From Neodontobutis hainanensis (Eukaryota; Chordata; Actinopteri; Gobiiformes; Odontobutidae), in assembly GCA_024349245.1 (NCBI GenBank), contig JALDNG010000038.1, positions 1,805,001 to 1,869,000 on the forward strand: 64,000 bases of DNA. The letters are read 5' to 3'. Position numbers and translations under genes: made by a program. Below are positions 45,801 through 58,186 of the stretch, in pieces; within the stretch, counting starts at the first letter, position 1; the number at the start of each line of letters is the position of its first letter. The notes beneath the pieces were generated by a model. The model saw only the letters and a list, made by a program, of their open reading frames with translations, had not been told where the DNA came from and ran no database searches.

Positions 45801-48183
45801 TTTATTGAAATTTGAAAAAGAACTAAAGGTGAAATGGACATACTGTATGACAATTTAGGTGAATTTTATCAGTGACGATATAATTACTGGTAGTTCTGCA
45901 AATGCAAGGAAAGGACATTTCAACATACACCACATCTTCTGAGTAAATTATGTGGTTTATGTCAAACCACAAATGTGTAAATATGAATGCTGTGTCAGTC
46001 TCATGACTTTCTATGTGTTTCTAATGAGACACAGAAACATGAAGGGAATGAATTTTTTACTCTGTGGAAATTTAATGGCAGATTTATAGCTAAGGTTATG
46101 AGCCCTCTTATGTTTTGAGAAGCACGAGTTACTAAGACGAAAAAAACGTATGCGACTGAAACCTTTCTCCTATTTCAAGTGACTGGATAATTACATTGTT
46201 GTAAAGTTAGAGTAAGTTTATTCACTGTAGTTTATAGATGAAGGGAGGACTTTGCTGGTGCTGCTCAGAAGGACAGAAGTGTGGCAGACGGAGAAACAAA
46301 ATAAGAATAATAGTGGAATGGTTCTAAAATATGGTACAAAGATCAGAAAAGCAGATAAAAATGTACATCTTCCATGCTTAGGAAAAACAGGAATGCATTT
46401 AAAAACAACCTGAAGAACCTTAAATGGGTTGGTATTATTTAATAAAATTTTGATTTTATAATATAACCGTGACACTATATCAGATTTATTTTCCACATTC
46501 AAAATAATCTCACCACTATGACAATGCGTTCACACAGTGTTTTAAAGGTTAATCCAAGTCTTTCTTTTGAAAAATGCTAGTGTCCTACTTTATTTTTGCT
46601 TCATGTCAGTTCCACCTTGAACTAGGTCCTGGGTTCATTGCGAGACAGGAGACAGATTAACGCCACTGCTTTGAAGTCTCAGTCACATAGCAGCAGCACA
46701 TGCTGAACCATGAAAATACATCTCGAGTTTGCCATCTGTCAGCTCCTTGACTAATGTCCAGCTTTTAAAATGGCTTTGATTTTTACCCAAACTAAACAGA
46801 GGCACACTTCGAGACCAGATTGTCGAACTAGGACCATTTTAATTTGAGGTAAAGGGACTTCCACTGCATCATACATAGACATGCTATCTCTAATCCACAC
46901 TTGAGTGTCTGCTGTGAACATTGCGCTCATGTATCGTATTTGTTTTCCAGAATTAAACATATTAAATAAATACACTCCAGGCAAGAGCTGTTATCTATGA
47001 AATTCTGGTCCTTACAAACAGAATGATATTATATTTCACATTTCTACATTTAGCTAGTGTCTTTGCTCTTGATGCAAATAAACCAGTTGGTTTAATGACT
47101 AATGTTTATACCTCACTGTCAAAATTAGGCGTTCTCTTCCTACATTAGCCGTATGCGCTATACACCTAATAAGATGTAAATGTATGTTGTCACAAATAGT
47201 CAAGTGCATTAGAAACTTGACTGTTGCATGGATGAGAGAAATAATTTTGAGCATGTTGTAGTAGCTCTCACACACTCACACAGTGGATTTACTGCTTAAT
47301 ATAACTTTACACCTGCCACTGTACACAGTAATGTTCACACAGTGTTTGCACGTCAGACTCAGATATGTGCATGGAGAAACATGTATACTCTTGCATGTTA
47401 TGTTGCCAATTACAAACCCCTCGTATTGTGCTGCAAGTCTTTAGCATTGTATCAACACTGGGAATTATTAAAAAGAGATGCACTGATTTGATGAATACTT
47501 CAGAACATTGTATGGAAGTGTTTGTACAAGGTTGAACTGGAAAAATCACAAAATGTTAAAGTCTATTACAACATAGGGTTTTATGTTGTTTATAAACCTC
47601 CACATGGTGCAATATAAAAAGAAAAACATCAATATAGCGTTTTGTGGCTGAAATAATATGTGCACTTGCAGAGAAGGTAACCATTATGTGTTAAACCTTT
47701 GCTGATGTTGTTATTAAATAGTATAATATATATGACATGCTTTTGGTAATGTGATTCTGACAAATAGTGAGTCAGAGGTTAGGAAAGAGGATAAGGGCCA
47801 TTTATAAATAAAAAAAATAAAATGGGAGCATTCTAAGAAGGAAAGAAAAGGAGAAAGTGTATGCCTACATTAGTCTGTTGAAAAATGTAATGGGTGGATT
47901 AAACACCCAGACAAAGAGACAGGGCTCAGGCATCGTCACAAAATGTGCTTGAGGTGGTGTTTTTTTGTGTCAGTTCCAAAGTGCACAATAATCCTAAATG
48001 TGCAAATATTTATAGCGAGGGGCGAGAAAAGTCTGAACGTATTAAGAAAAATCTAAAATAGACAATTACTGTTTGAGTTCAACATGGTAATATGATCTGG
48101 CCAGCACACAACATGCTACATTAGCTCCACTGTGACTGCTGTAGACTGACTTTTATCTGCCATAGCCCCTCCCACTGGGCTTT
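45801..48183. other. No gene seen
   Basis: AT-rich unique sequence; the longest frame is 94 codons (46218-46502, minus) and has no recognised domain. Confidence 0.55.
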
Positions 48184-48209
48184 AATATTTCATTTTAAAA
48201 TGAAATATT
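48184..48209. repeat. Perfect 26-base palindrome
   Basis: aatatttcatttt joined directly to its exact complement, without a loop. Confidence 0.9.
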
Positions 48210-51200
48210 TAAAAAACAAATATTAATGTGGACAAGACATTAATGCATAGCTAAAAATGACATTCCCACAATAACTCCTACTAAAAACACAAACTTTATA
48301 TATAAGTGCACTTCCCTTTAAGGGCACAATGGCTTTTTATTCTAGATTCTAAGTATTAAGAGCACTAGATAATTCAATTAGGGCTTTTGTAAGAAGCTTA
48401 TTTAGTGTAATGTGTTGTGTACAATTTTGAAGCAAAAAACACGTAAATAAATGTTTGACATACTTTCCAATGTAGGCCTACACATGATTAAAAGACCACA
48501 AATGTCTCACACTTTATGTAAAAGCACAAGGAAGTGAAAAAATGGGCTTCACTTAAAGGGCATGTATGCCATTTTCTTTTCTAGGTAAATGGTTGTAAAA
48601 TGTCAAGTTGCTGGTGGTATTTGTAGCAGCTATCTAACATTTGAAGTTTCTTATGCCACTTATAAACATGCCACTAAACTCCGCCCTCAAATGCCACAAT
48701 CTAATCACCTACATGCAGCCTGACCTACTGACCTGTCTATAGCAAAGCAAAAGAACTCTCGATTTACCGAGAGCTACTAAAATATACAGTCACTGGCTTT
48801 AGTTTCTGTATTGTTTTACAAGTTTAGCCCACAATATGTCTGGCCCAGTCTATTTATGAATATGTCTCTTACAGGTTTTAAATTGTCTGTGATAGTTTTA
48901 AATTACACGATGAAGGAAGAAACTTAACAGCAGCTAAAAAAGCTAATAAGTGTCTCTCAATAAATACACAGCACATCAGACTTGAGCCATGACTCATCTC
49001 AGTTACAAGACATTACCAAGCTTTTTGTGACAGTCTGGAGCCTTAAATGAGTGATTAAAGTGTGTTTAGTAATCTAAATTTCACACATTGAGGAAGAGTC
49101 TAAAAGTGGCCTGAGGGATCCAACGAGAATAGCATTGACTCAGTACTGAGGAAGGAAATAATCTCACTGCTTTCAATTTACTTTAATATATTTGAAAGTT
49201 TCTTCTGAGTTGCCTTTAGTGCCACTGTTGGTTTTAGAAATGGGATAGAAAGGATTTTGGTCCATGTTTTTCTCTAATCAAATAAGTTAAATTCAAGTAC
49301 CATAATTCAAGTCATTTTTTTGAGCGCTTTTACAAATATGGAAGATAATAAGAAATGAGAGACCTCAGTGTGAAATTCTTATCAGTATCAGGTGATTTTG
49401 GGGCCTGAACGAGAGAAAGAAATTCAGCAGCTTTTTTTCCATTTTCACCACATTTATCTTTATCAAAAGGATTTGTTCAGTAAATGTTTTTAATAAAAAT
49501 AGCAACACTGTGAATGTGGATTAACAAAAACATACGATCGCTGATATTAGAGCCTCTTGAACTCATAATTGTACATATTTACCCTTCTTTGAATAAAACA
49601 AGTCACTTGATATAAATCTGAAGTGATAGTCACTCAACACTGAATATTGTAATGACCTTGAGGCATTTGAATCCTCTCAAGTGTAATTAAATTGAAATGT
49701 ATAGCTTTGAAACAACGTTTATCAGATGCACCACAGTTGGACTCAGATTGGCCTGTTCTTTATTTTTTAAAAGGAAGTCTGGGACAGTGGATGTTATCGT
49801 TTGAATTTTGAGCAACAAAAACTAGGGTTAAACAATAAGGTAAGAAGAATTGGAGATTTAAAATACCCGTATCTAGGAAACTAAGTCCTACATTGCTTTC
49901 TGCAAGACATTCAGAGGTGTAAAGGTGTGCTGAGGAGTTATTGCTTTAATAATACATTTTTGACATTTATCATTATAGTGATGTATTTAACACAAGGAAA
50001 TACCGGTGACAAAGGACAATGTCGCAATCAGCAGCTGAGGAGCAGAAAAGAAAAAGGCACATCACCAAAGATTACGTTTAGCTTCTTCTCACATAGCAGC
50101 CCAGGAACACAGACATTTTACACACTGTTAGAATGGGTACAAAACACATACAGCTTCATGAACCCAGCCCTTTTCTTGAACATCCAAAAAAGAAATAATA
50201 AAAAAATGTTACTAACACAAAGTACCACATAAATATGACAATTTCGATGAGCTCTTTTAAGATAGACGGGATGGGACACAAAACCCAGGACTTCCGAGAT
50301 CCAACACTGTGTCTCAAGACAAAGTTAACATCTGAGTGTCTTTACATAAATGTAATGTTTAAATACTCAGAATTATATTTTGCGGACTTTTATGTCACAT
50401 TATGCCTCTAACTTTGATCAAAACTTTATCATCTGGGACATTAGTGACATTACATTAAAAGACAACTTTAATTATATCTTGGTTGCTTTGTGTTTTGTTG
50501 AATCAAGTACCATCATCAAACTTTTATACTACAGACAGTGGCACAATGTCATGTTTTTTCCCCCTCCTCTTTAAGGGAATGATTTTGCCATCACATCAAA
50601 CCACAGCAGTGCGTCGGTCATACAATAACAATCTACCCCGAGAAATGGAATCACTTGTCAAATTTAATGCATAAGGACACAAATGGGCCAGCTCATCGAT
50701 CCAGTCCCAAGGGTGCTCTAAATTATTCCACAACCACTTTACAATGAAAACTACGACTATAACCGCACGAGGCAGTGTGTCCAGGCGAGAATATCACACG
50801 ATACACATCGGACATGGCTGAACATGGTTGACCAGATGCCGGCGATTTTACAAATTGTCAAATACCTTGGTATAGTTGATGTTGTCCTGGAAAACTAAAA
50901 CAATAACAAACTAATAACATTTCGGTAAAATTTAACACATTAACATTAAATTACTTTTAATGCCACTATTCTTTTAAAGGTAGTTCATTGTGCGTTAAAG
51001 AAATATATAAATTTTTTCCTGGTAGCTTAAGAAAATAGAGTGCTACAGCTGTAAATGAGCTTACATTCATGAAGAAGACATGGACTACAAAACAGATTTT
51101 ATGAATGACAAGTTTATTGTCAAAGCCATGCCTCTAATCATGGCTTTTTGCGTTTGTATATAACTTCACTTTTAAGTTTAGTAATTTGTAATCTTACAAT

Positions 51201-51240
51201 GAGGTATTTAGCAACGTTTACCAAATTTAATGTATGTTTT
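48210..51240. other. No gene seen
   Basis: Three kilobases of mostly AT-rich unique sequence. The 101-codon plus frame at 49927-50232 has no recognisable domain. The 50570-50860 part is slightly more balanced in composition. Confidence 0.55.
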
Positions 51241-51294
51241 GAGCTAAAATCAATCTGGTCTAAATGGAAATTTAGACCAGATTGATTTTAGCTC
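51241..51294. repeat. Perfect 25-bp inverted repeat, 4-base loop
   Basis: gagctaaaatcaatctggtc and taaat (51241-51265), a ggaa loop, then the exact complement (51270-51294). Outside a short unpaired gap, atgtat/atacat could extend the stem. Confidence 0.95.
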
Positions 51295-51479
51295 ATACAT
51301 AAGGAAAGTCCATAATAGTGCTGTTTTATTCCTTATACCGCTAATTTGTCTTGTGTGGAGTCATTTTTGCCTTTTCGGAGGGACCAAAGACACTAAAAAG
51401 ACTGATAACGTGTTGCAAAAGTCCTGCAAAATCACATTTTGAAAAGAGAAAGTAATTTGTGTTTTACATTCTTCAGACA

Positions 51480-51800
51480 GCCCTTATTCAAGACTCTACA
51501 TTTCTTCCATTTTCATCGCCAGCTCTATCCTCGGGGCTCTGCCGGTTCCTCCAGATTTCCGCAGCTCTGCCGACTCTAGCGCTCTGTCAGTGGCAGTGAT
51601 CTTGAGGAGGAATGGCCCTGAGGAGATAAGGCAGCCGGACAATGAGCATGCCCACCTGGCAGGGCGAGGTGCTCCATCACGAGGCCCAGGGTCACAGCAG
51701 GTGTCAGTAGCTCTCCTAAGCTCTCCCAGTAAGACAAACGGAAGATGTGCCACATGCTCAATGTTTTCTGGCACATTCACAAGACACAATGTCTGATTTT
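51480..51800. other. GC-rich block, unassigned (possible exon or regulatory DNA)
   Basis: Clearly richer in G and C than its surroundings, with frames open on both strands (106 and 66 codons minus, 68 codons plus). The 66-codon minus frame includes SLGELLTPAVTLGLVMEHLA just before a possible donor (ccag|gtgggc). No domain is recognised. It could be an unknown exon, a decayed retrocopy or a regulatory block. Confidence 0.3.
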
Positions 51801-53799
51801 GAACTAAACGCCACATTTAAAGCAAAGGTATTGTGTAACAAGGGCATGCTGTGGCAGTGATGAGGAGTACCTGCATCAATACAACACAGCTCTAAAGAAA
51901 AAAAATAAAGAGTTTAGAGCCAATCTGTGAAAATACATTGTGCACTAAACCAAAGGCAATAAATGTTTTATGTTTGGGAGTTTGCAGGTGTTGAAGATAT
52001 TTGTGGTCTGACCTACAGGTCTTTAGATTTAAAGAAAAATCCAATTAGATTTTATTGTTTCGAGTCTATATTGTGGTGTATTGGGGTGGTTAGAGTACTG
52101 TATTTATTAAATATTCCTCAAGTAGTACTTTTAGTTTGTAAAGCCTTATATAAATAAATTTGACTTTAACTATTTGTGCCACAGACACAGCAATGGTCCA
52201 TCAAACTTGACAGGCAGTGAACCAGGCTACTTATTTTAAATATCCCATAGATATGGGCTTTGTCATTCACCAACAAGGCTCATATAATGCTTTTATTTAA
52301 ATATGATTAAGCCGTTAGTTTAAACGCAAAGCAGGGTACAGAAAAGCCGCTATGATGAAAGTTTGATAATACCTAGGTTTAGTCAGCTCAAATGCCTTAC
52401 TAAAAATACTTCAAGCATACTTTCAGGTATACAGCTCTCACGGCAACTTACAAATTGCAGTAATGCCACAGAAAGTAAAGTTGGTGTTGAATGGAACCTG
52501 GTTATCTCCCCAGACAGAGCAGGGACACTAGATTAGATCCAAGCATTTTGTGTCGCGCCAGCTCTACAGTCTGTTTGAAACGGAGCCATTGTCTTTCGTT
52601 CTGATTTTATTGGCTCGCTGTCATGTGGGGTGTGTGTGTAAGCCGCAGGGATCCTTACAGCAGGCACTTCACCGACTGTCCTTATATAACAGGGCCAAAC
52701 AAATATTAGCTTTGGAGAAAGTTTTCTAGCAGGTGCAAATCACTTCAGACCTTTAGCTGTAGTGAGTTAGTTTTAAATTGCACGCAGTAATTCATGGTTA
52801 CCATTCCTATAAACCCTCTAAAAACCTGTTTAGGATCACATTTTTTAATTTATGCTTTAATGTGTTGAAGTGTACACTTTCTTATAAGCATTGGAAACAG
52901 TATACACTATGTTATTCCTATTTAAATATCACATCACTTTTTGTGGCTGTCCTCTATTCCCACAGACTTCCGTTTTGTTTTACAATGCATCCCACTACAG
53001 TTGCAAAGTGATATACAAGTATACTGTGTACTATTACATACAGTATACCTGCTATAAGAAAAATGTTATGTGTTGAATAAAACCCCTCGGTAAACGCATG
53101 GTACTAGTTAATAATTAGTTAATTAGTTAGGTAATAAGGGGCTAATAAAAGGTAATCCTAATCAATTTTGGTTAATTGCAAATTAATTTTGGTTGCATAT
53201 TGGCAGAGGTGTGAGAACGGGCTTCTTCCCTCTGTCCAAAAACAGATAAAGGTGGACTTGTAAATCTGAATTGCACATTTTGAAGACATGTGAGTGAGTG
53301 GTTTTCTTTCATTATACTGTATGTTGCAGGGTTAAATGCTAGCAGAGGTAGGCTTCAACCTTCAGCAATAATGGACAAGCAGCATTATTATAATGCACTG
53401 ACTTAAAACTGTTTTATTTTCTTCTATAAGATATATGTTTGGAGGTTTTGAGCTTTTTTTTGATGCAGCGACAGGAGCTAGCCATTAAACTAAAGCTTCT
53501 TACAGCACTTCTAGTTTGGTTTTTGGTTACATCAGACTCAACCAAGCATGAAGTGAAAGCTCCAGCTGGGACTCAGCCCCGAGTACCTCTGTACTCTGAA
53601 CTGTAGGTAATATGTAATTATCTATTATAATATGAAATGCTTTAGCAGCGTGCCACACTTTTCCACATTGCTAACTTTAGCATTTGGTAAAAAAAATCAA
53701 TACTTTTAATTCAAACTAGATTATTTAGCTATGACACAAGTTGTAGCCAAATGGTTTCTGGACAGGTGCCGTGTTCCTCCTCGCTCTGAAGAAGCTGAT
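51801..53799. other. No gene seen
   Basis: AT-rich unique sequence; short frames only. Confidence 0.55.
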
Positions 53800-54070
53800 G
53801 TTGCCTAGTGCTTAAATCATGGCAGATGGCTCAAGACGCGCCACAAGAAGTAGGTAATCTGGATTTATGCCTTTGCACATATGCTGAGGGCAGGGGCATC
53901 TGCTGTGATGAAAATGGCAGTTATGTTAATGAATGCGGGATCGTTACACGGATCCCACACCGAGGAGAGAGCGTAAAATTACTGCATATTACACCAAGGT
54001 TACTCTTTCGACCGATGCCACTGTGTTTGGCCTTGGAATTATAAAACGCCTTTTGAATTACACAGAAAGC
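53800..54070. promoter_or_regulatory. Candidate conserved non-coding element
   Basis: ctcaagacgcgccacaagaa, ttatgttaatgaatgcggga (53922-53941) and gagagcgtaaaattactgca in a balanced block. Overlapping frames of 78 and 71 codons in different phases have no domain. Inference only. Confidence 0.27.
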
Positions 54071-54879
54071 TTTGTGTCAACCAAGCAGCCTTACTCCAGC
54101 TTTCAAAATGTCTCAAAAGAGCAAGTCATAAAACAACAAAATCATTAATCATGTCAATTTCAATTGAAACTGTAAAGGCTAAAGCACATGACTGGATGTA
54201 ATAATGAAAAATAAAATGGCAATGTTTGTCAAATACATATACAATTTCCTGTTAATCATATCAAGAGAGTTCAACAGTTTTTGCTGGAAGGGTTTGGGGC
54301 AGGTTGGGGAATGTGTGTTTGTGTGTGTATTAATGTTTAGAATGAAAAATAAATGTATAGAAAGAAACTTTTCATACTTTCTATAGCTCGGGTTTGTTAA
54401 TTACCTGGCGTTCTGCTTCTAAGCCATAGTTTTCTCCCCACATCTCCTTTGTGATTATAATAATTCAGGTATGGCAGCATCAGCCCCATGAAAGACTTCC
54501 ACTTTAAAGATTCGACCGCTTCAGCGATATTCCCATCCTGCCCAAAAGTTTCTGCTGCCACAGCTCTGATGTTTTTCTCAGTCACCTAACCGTTGCTTAT
54601 GTCCTCTTTCTCTGTACAAAGTTGCAATTTGGTATGACAGCCATAACACGTAATCTCCGCTCTGAGACGCCCAGGGAATAGGAGTCATGTCAGATTGACT
54701 CAGAGATAGGAAGGCTGGCTGAGAAAGACACTGTGGCAAAAAAAAAAAAAGAACAGCAATAGGGGGAATGACCAAAATCTCTAATGGCAAAAAAGTAAAA
54801 GTAACAATCAGGTAAAAAAACTAACTAATGGTAACAAGCTTTTAATTAAATAAAAACCTTTTTATGCAGTTTTGTGGGA
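54071..54879. other. No gene seen
   Basis: Unique sequence with an A-run near 54738-54750. Confidence 0.55.
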
Positions 54880-55160
54880 TGACTGAACGCCCATTTGATC
54901 TATCTGAATCGTGGTTTAAGCTTAAGCCCGAGGACTAATTGGATGTTAAACAACTCAAACACAAACAGTGTCAGATGTTTCCCTGCCCTCTCATCGGGGG
55001 AAGTGACAAGCGCAAACAACATCCTCCATTTGATCTGCAATTGTTTGATTCCAAATGGGCTGCTCTTCATTGAGAACAAAGCCAAATCCTCATTAGCGAT
55101 CTGAGCTGTCAGCTTCAATGGCCGTTTAGCGCATTAACTTGTAAAATAGCGGCTCGCATC
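54880..55160. promoter_or_regulatory. Candidate conserved non-coding element
   Basis: gaggactaattggatgttaa, gtgacaagcgcaaacaacat, gatctgcaattgtttgattc and atggccgtttagcgcattaa in a non-repetitive block that is open on both strands. Homeodomain- and SOX-like cores. Inference only. Confidence 0.3.
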
Positions 55161-55557
55161 TGGGCTAGTAGCTTAACCAAGTGCAGAAATTAGTAGCTTG
55201 TTTTGTTCTTGTTATTCACAACACGTCTTAAAAATCAATTATGGCCACTGTGTGCAGCCGACCATGATCAAATATATGGGGCACATAAACCAATAAACTC
55301 ATGTCCGACTGTTTACATGGCTGATCCAGGAAGTGATGGTTGAATAGCACATGAATACAAATATTAATGGTAGGGAAATTGTCCCTGGTCCCTAGTCAAA
55401 GTGCAACATATAAGCATGGATACATTCATAACTGTTGAATGAATGCATTATTAACATTACCATGCTTGCCTAGGCTTCAATTTGAGACTAAAGATGTACA
55501 TTATTTGGTCCCATCACCACTGCTGTATTAATGTCAGATGTGTCTTTATTGTTATTA
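55161..55557. other. No gene seen
   Basis: Unique AT-rich flank of the solo LTR. Confidence 0.55.
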
Positions 55558-55562
55558 TTCAT
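55558..55562. repeat. Target-site duplication, solo LTR (left)
   Basis: ttcat, repeated at 55956-55960. Confidence 0.7.
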
Positions 55563-55955
55563 TGTCACGACCCCTTCCTGTCTGGTCGTGGCTTAGAATA
55601 GATTGATCATGTCTGCATACCTCTGCGCAGGTGAAGCTCTGGGCGTTTCACATATTGTGTGGAGCGTCAGGGCCCGATGCTCCACGACTATTTAAGATCC
55701 TGCCTACAGCTGTTTTCTGGCGCTCTCCTCAGGCTGTTGCCTTTTGTTTGTTCTTTGGTTTTTTATCATACAACACTACACACATCATTAACACTCAAAC
55801 CAAACATGCACCCACACTACTGATTACGGATAAACACACCTCATTATTATTTTAAATTACTATTAGTTAACTTTATCTTAAAATAAAAGCACTATCTTTG
55901 TATATTCGTTTGTCTGGCTTCCTATTTTGTCATGGCCTTCAGCCGGGTTATGACA
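55563..55955 (+). mobile_element. Solo LTR of an LTR retroelement
   Basis: A 393-base unit starts TG (tgtcacgacc) and ends CA (gggttatgaca). The ends form short imperfect inverted repeats, and identical 5-bp ttcat repeats flank the unit, the classic signature of an integrated LTR. Inside are a TATA-like ctatttaaga (55686-55695) and a polyadenylation-type aataaaag (55883-55890). No internal gag or pol region is present, so the element was reduced to one LTR by recombination. A 5-bp duplication suits a Gypsy-type or retrovirus-related parent; I cannot choose between them. Orientation is set by the promoter-before-polyA order. Confidence 0.78.
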
Positions 55956-55960
55956 TTCAT
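55956..55960. repeat. Target-site duplication, solo LTR (right)
   Basis: ttcat, matching 55558-55562. Confidence 0.7.
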
Positions 55961-56014
55961 ACTGTAGATTTATTTCAACACACAATCATTTTATTGTTAT
56001 GTTGACATGCATTT

Positions 56015-56110
56015 TTTTCTGGCTTTCTCCCAATGTACAAAGACACACATCGTCCATCGGGAATGAAGAGGGAATGGTTGTCTGTCATGTGTCAGCCATG
56101 GAAGCATCGA
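56015..56110 (+). mobile_element. Old SINE body fragment
   Basis: tggctttctcccaatgtaca, gggaatggttgtctgtcatg and tgtcagccatg follow the middle of the SINE consensus seen at 29530-29660. Strongly diverged. Confidence 0.4.
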
Positions 56111-56194
56111 AGGAGTACTTAGTGTAACGGTCAAAGCAGGAGGGAAAAGCCAGTAAATGAAGGGGCAAAGTTAATTAAGGAATGTATTATATAC

Positions 56195-56313
56195 TTTGGC
56201 CTGCGACTAACTGGCCATTGTCCAGGGTGTACCCTACTTAAGGCCCAAAGCTGCTGGGATAGGCTCCAGTCACCTGCGACCCCTCACAGGACTAAGCAGT
56301 AGAAAATTAATGA
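56195..56313 (+). mobile_element. 5'-truncated SINE, tail part
   Basis: Only the last third of the SINE: gcgactaactggccattgtc, cagggtgtaccct, ctgggataggctccagtcac, ctgcgacccctcacaggact, aagcagtagaaaattaatg. A 9-bp direct repeat, attatatac, flanks it (56186-56194 and 56314-56322), so it inserted as a truncated copy. Confidence 0.8.
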
Positions 56314-56322
56314 ATTATATAC

Positions 56323-56559
56323 CTTCTTAATTCTCTACTTAATACATCTCATTTTCTTCTTTCGAACTACAGGCAACCAATAGTAGTCATGTAAAAATAC
56401 TGACTTTATAACATTTTCAAAACCATAAGTAACCTTTAAATTCACAAGGGTTTTGTTCTAAATCCTGTAGTCCTCACTAGACCTCTAGGACTTGGCGCCA
56501 TGCCCTCGAAAATGTTTAAAAATTACGACACTTCAGAATTATTGGTAACATTTCTCTTG
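56323..56559. other. No gene seen
   Basis: Unique AT-rich sequence. Confidence 0.5.
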
Positions 56560-56730
56560 TGCAACACGCCGGTCTGTTGTGGTGTAAATTAAAGAGTGGC
56601 GCAGCCCGGTCCAAGTGACAACACCCTTAGCCCTGAAAAGTGATCCAGAGATGGCAGCTCATGAATCTCCGCAGATAAATATCCTCTCCTCCATCAAATC
56701 TATTCAGCCTTCCTCGGTCTGATGTGCTTT
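56560..56730. promoter_or_regulatory. Candidate conserved non-coding element
   Basis: gagtggcgcagcccggtcca, agatggcagctcatgaatct and gcagataaatatcctctcct: balanced, non-repetitive block with a GATA-like core. Inference only. Confidence 0.28.
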
Positions 56731-56939
56731 ATGTGAAACTACTATGGAAACAACAAACTTGGACTTACACAAAAAGGTCATCCACAAAACTGACCTAAAA
56801 AGCTTTCAGATATAGTCATTCATTTTGTATTTTCTCTGAAATGTGATTTGTAATTGAGATGCTTCTAATTAGCTGGGTTCAAATAGTGGCATTTTGTTGT
56901 TAATGTTTAGTAATTTTTCAAGGGGCTGAGTTATTAAGA
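56731..56939. other. No gene seen
   Basis: Unique AT-rich sequence. Confidence 0.5.
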
Positions 56940-57420
56940 TTGCTTTAAGTACTCAGCGCCTGTCAGTTCCTTGATGATAAATGCGAGGGAGTGTGAAACC
57001 AGATTTTTGGCCTCATCTCACATCCACGCTGTTTGCCATGTTGTTCCCCGCTACCGCGTTTTGGATTTGTGCCTACAACCCATGTCCTGAGCTGTCACGC
57101 CACATCCCTCCCTCGTTTACCCTCTCTGAAGTGCAATTACTCTTGATGGAGATCCAATGCATGCTGTGTAACTGACAATCAAACCGGGGCAAAGTCAATT
57201 TGATTTAATTGGTTCAGAATTAACTGTGGAAGCCGCATCTCCAAAGCTCTCCCTCCCTTTAATTGTAACATTTCTTCCTCTCAGTGAAACAGCACACATT
57301 ATAATTGACGCCGGGACTGTCACTGACACAAGCTCTCAATGTGACCGCTGTTCAGTATCAGCATGTCTGCATTGCAACACAGGGATAATCTCAAGTTTCT
57401 TGTTAAACTGCTTTATTCTC
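56940..57420. promoter_or_regulatory. Candidate conserved non-coding element(s)
   Basis: Balanced block with gccatgttgttccccgctac, gagctgtcacgccacatccc and catctccaaagctctccctc. Frames of 64 and 65 codons, both plus, lack any domain. Inference only. Confidence 0.25.
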
Positions 57421-57949
57421 TAAATTGAAAATACCTTTAAGTTGGCAAATATATGGGCTAGTTACGTATTAGTCAACGTTTAAGCTACATCACTAATTAT
57501 TAACTTATTTATACTCAATCCACCTATTTGCAGTTATTTAACTCTGCCTTTTGGATAATGGGCAAAAGAGCACGCGTCACCAAAAATTATAAATAACACC
57601 TGACTGACTATTTGTGTGCTGTCAGTGAGTGGGTAGAGAATATTAACAAATGACTTGATATTTATCTGCATTTTATATCTGAGCATTTAGGTTACACTAG
57701 CAACAGGCTCCAAGGTCCAAGCCACTGGATCCTGTGTGTGGATATGGACAGATTGTCAAAGAAGTCTATCAGTACAATATTGAATATATTAGCTTGCACA
57801 CAAATTAATAGGATATACATCTGTTCAATATGATAGACTCTATACATTGTCACGATGCAGCTTTGGAAGCAAGCGTTTGTCTAATATCTGTCATTAACAT
57901 TTTATTTGTGAATATGTTTTGTATTTTTATGTATTTTTTTTCAACTGTC
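57421..57949. other. No gene seen
   Basis: AT-rich unique sequence. Confidence 0.5.
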
Positions 57950-58186
57950 CTGGACACATTCTTGCACGGCCTGTCCGTCCTGGGAGTGGATCCCTCCTTC
58001 TGTGGTTCTCCCTTAGGTTTCTCTTTTTTCCCGGCTGGGTTTTTTTTGGAGTTTTTCCTCACCCTGATGGAGGGTCTAAGGACAGGGGATGTTGTCTAGT
58101 GCAGTCTGTTAAGCCCTTTGAGGCGGCTGTTGTTGTGATATTGGGCTATACAAAAATAAATGTCTTGTCTTGTCTTGTCTTGTCTT
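57950..58186 (+). mobile_element. Retroelement 3' end with (TGTCT)n tail
   Basis: Read in order: tcctggacacattcttgcac, ggcctgtccgtcctgggagt, tctgtggttctcccttaggt, a T-rich middle, gagggtctaaggacagggga, ttaagccctttgaggcggct, gatattgggctatacaaaaa, taaa and a TGTCT pentamer tail (58161-58186). This is a very common dispersed sequence at the 3' end of a teleost retroelement. I do not know which family. The two frames of about 90 codons here are incidental. Confidence 0.72.
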
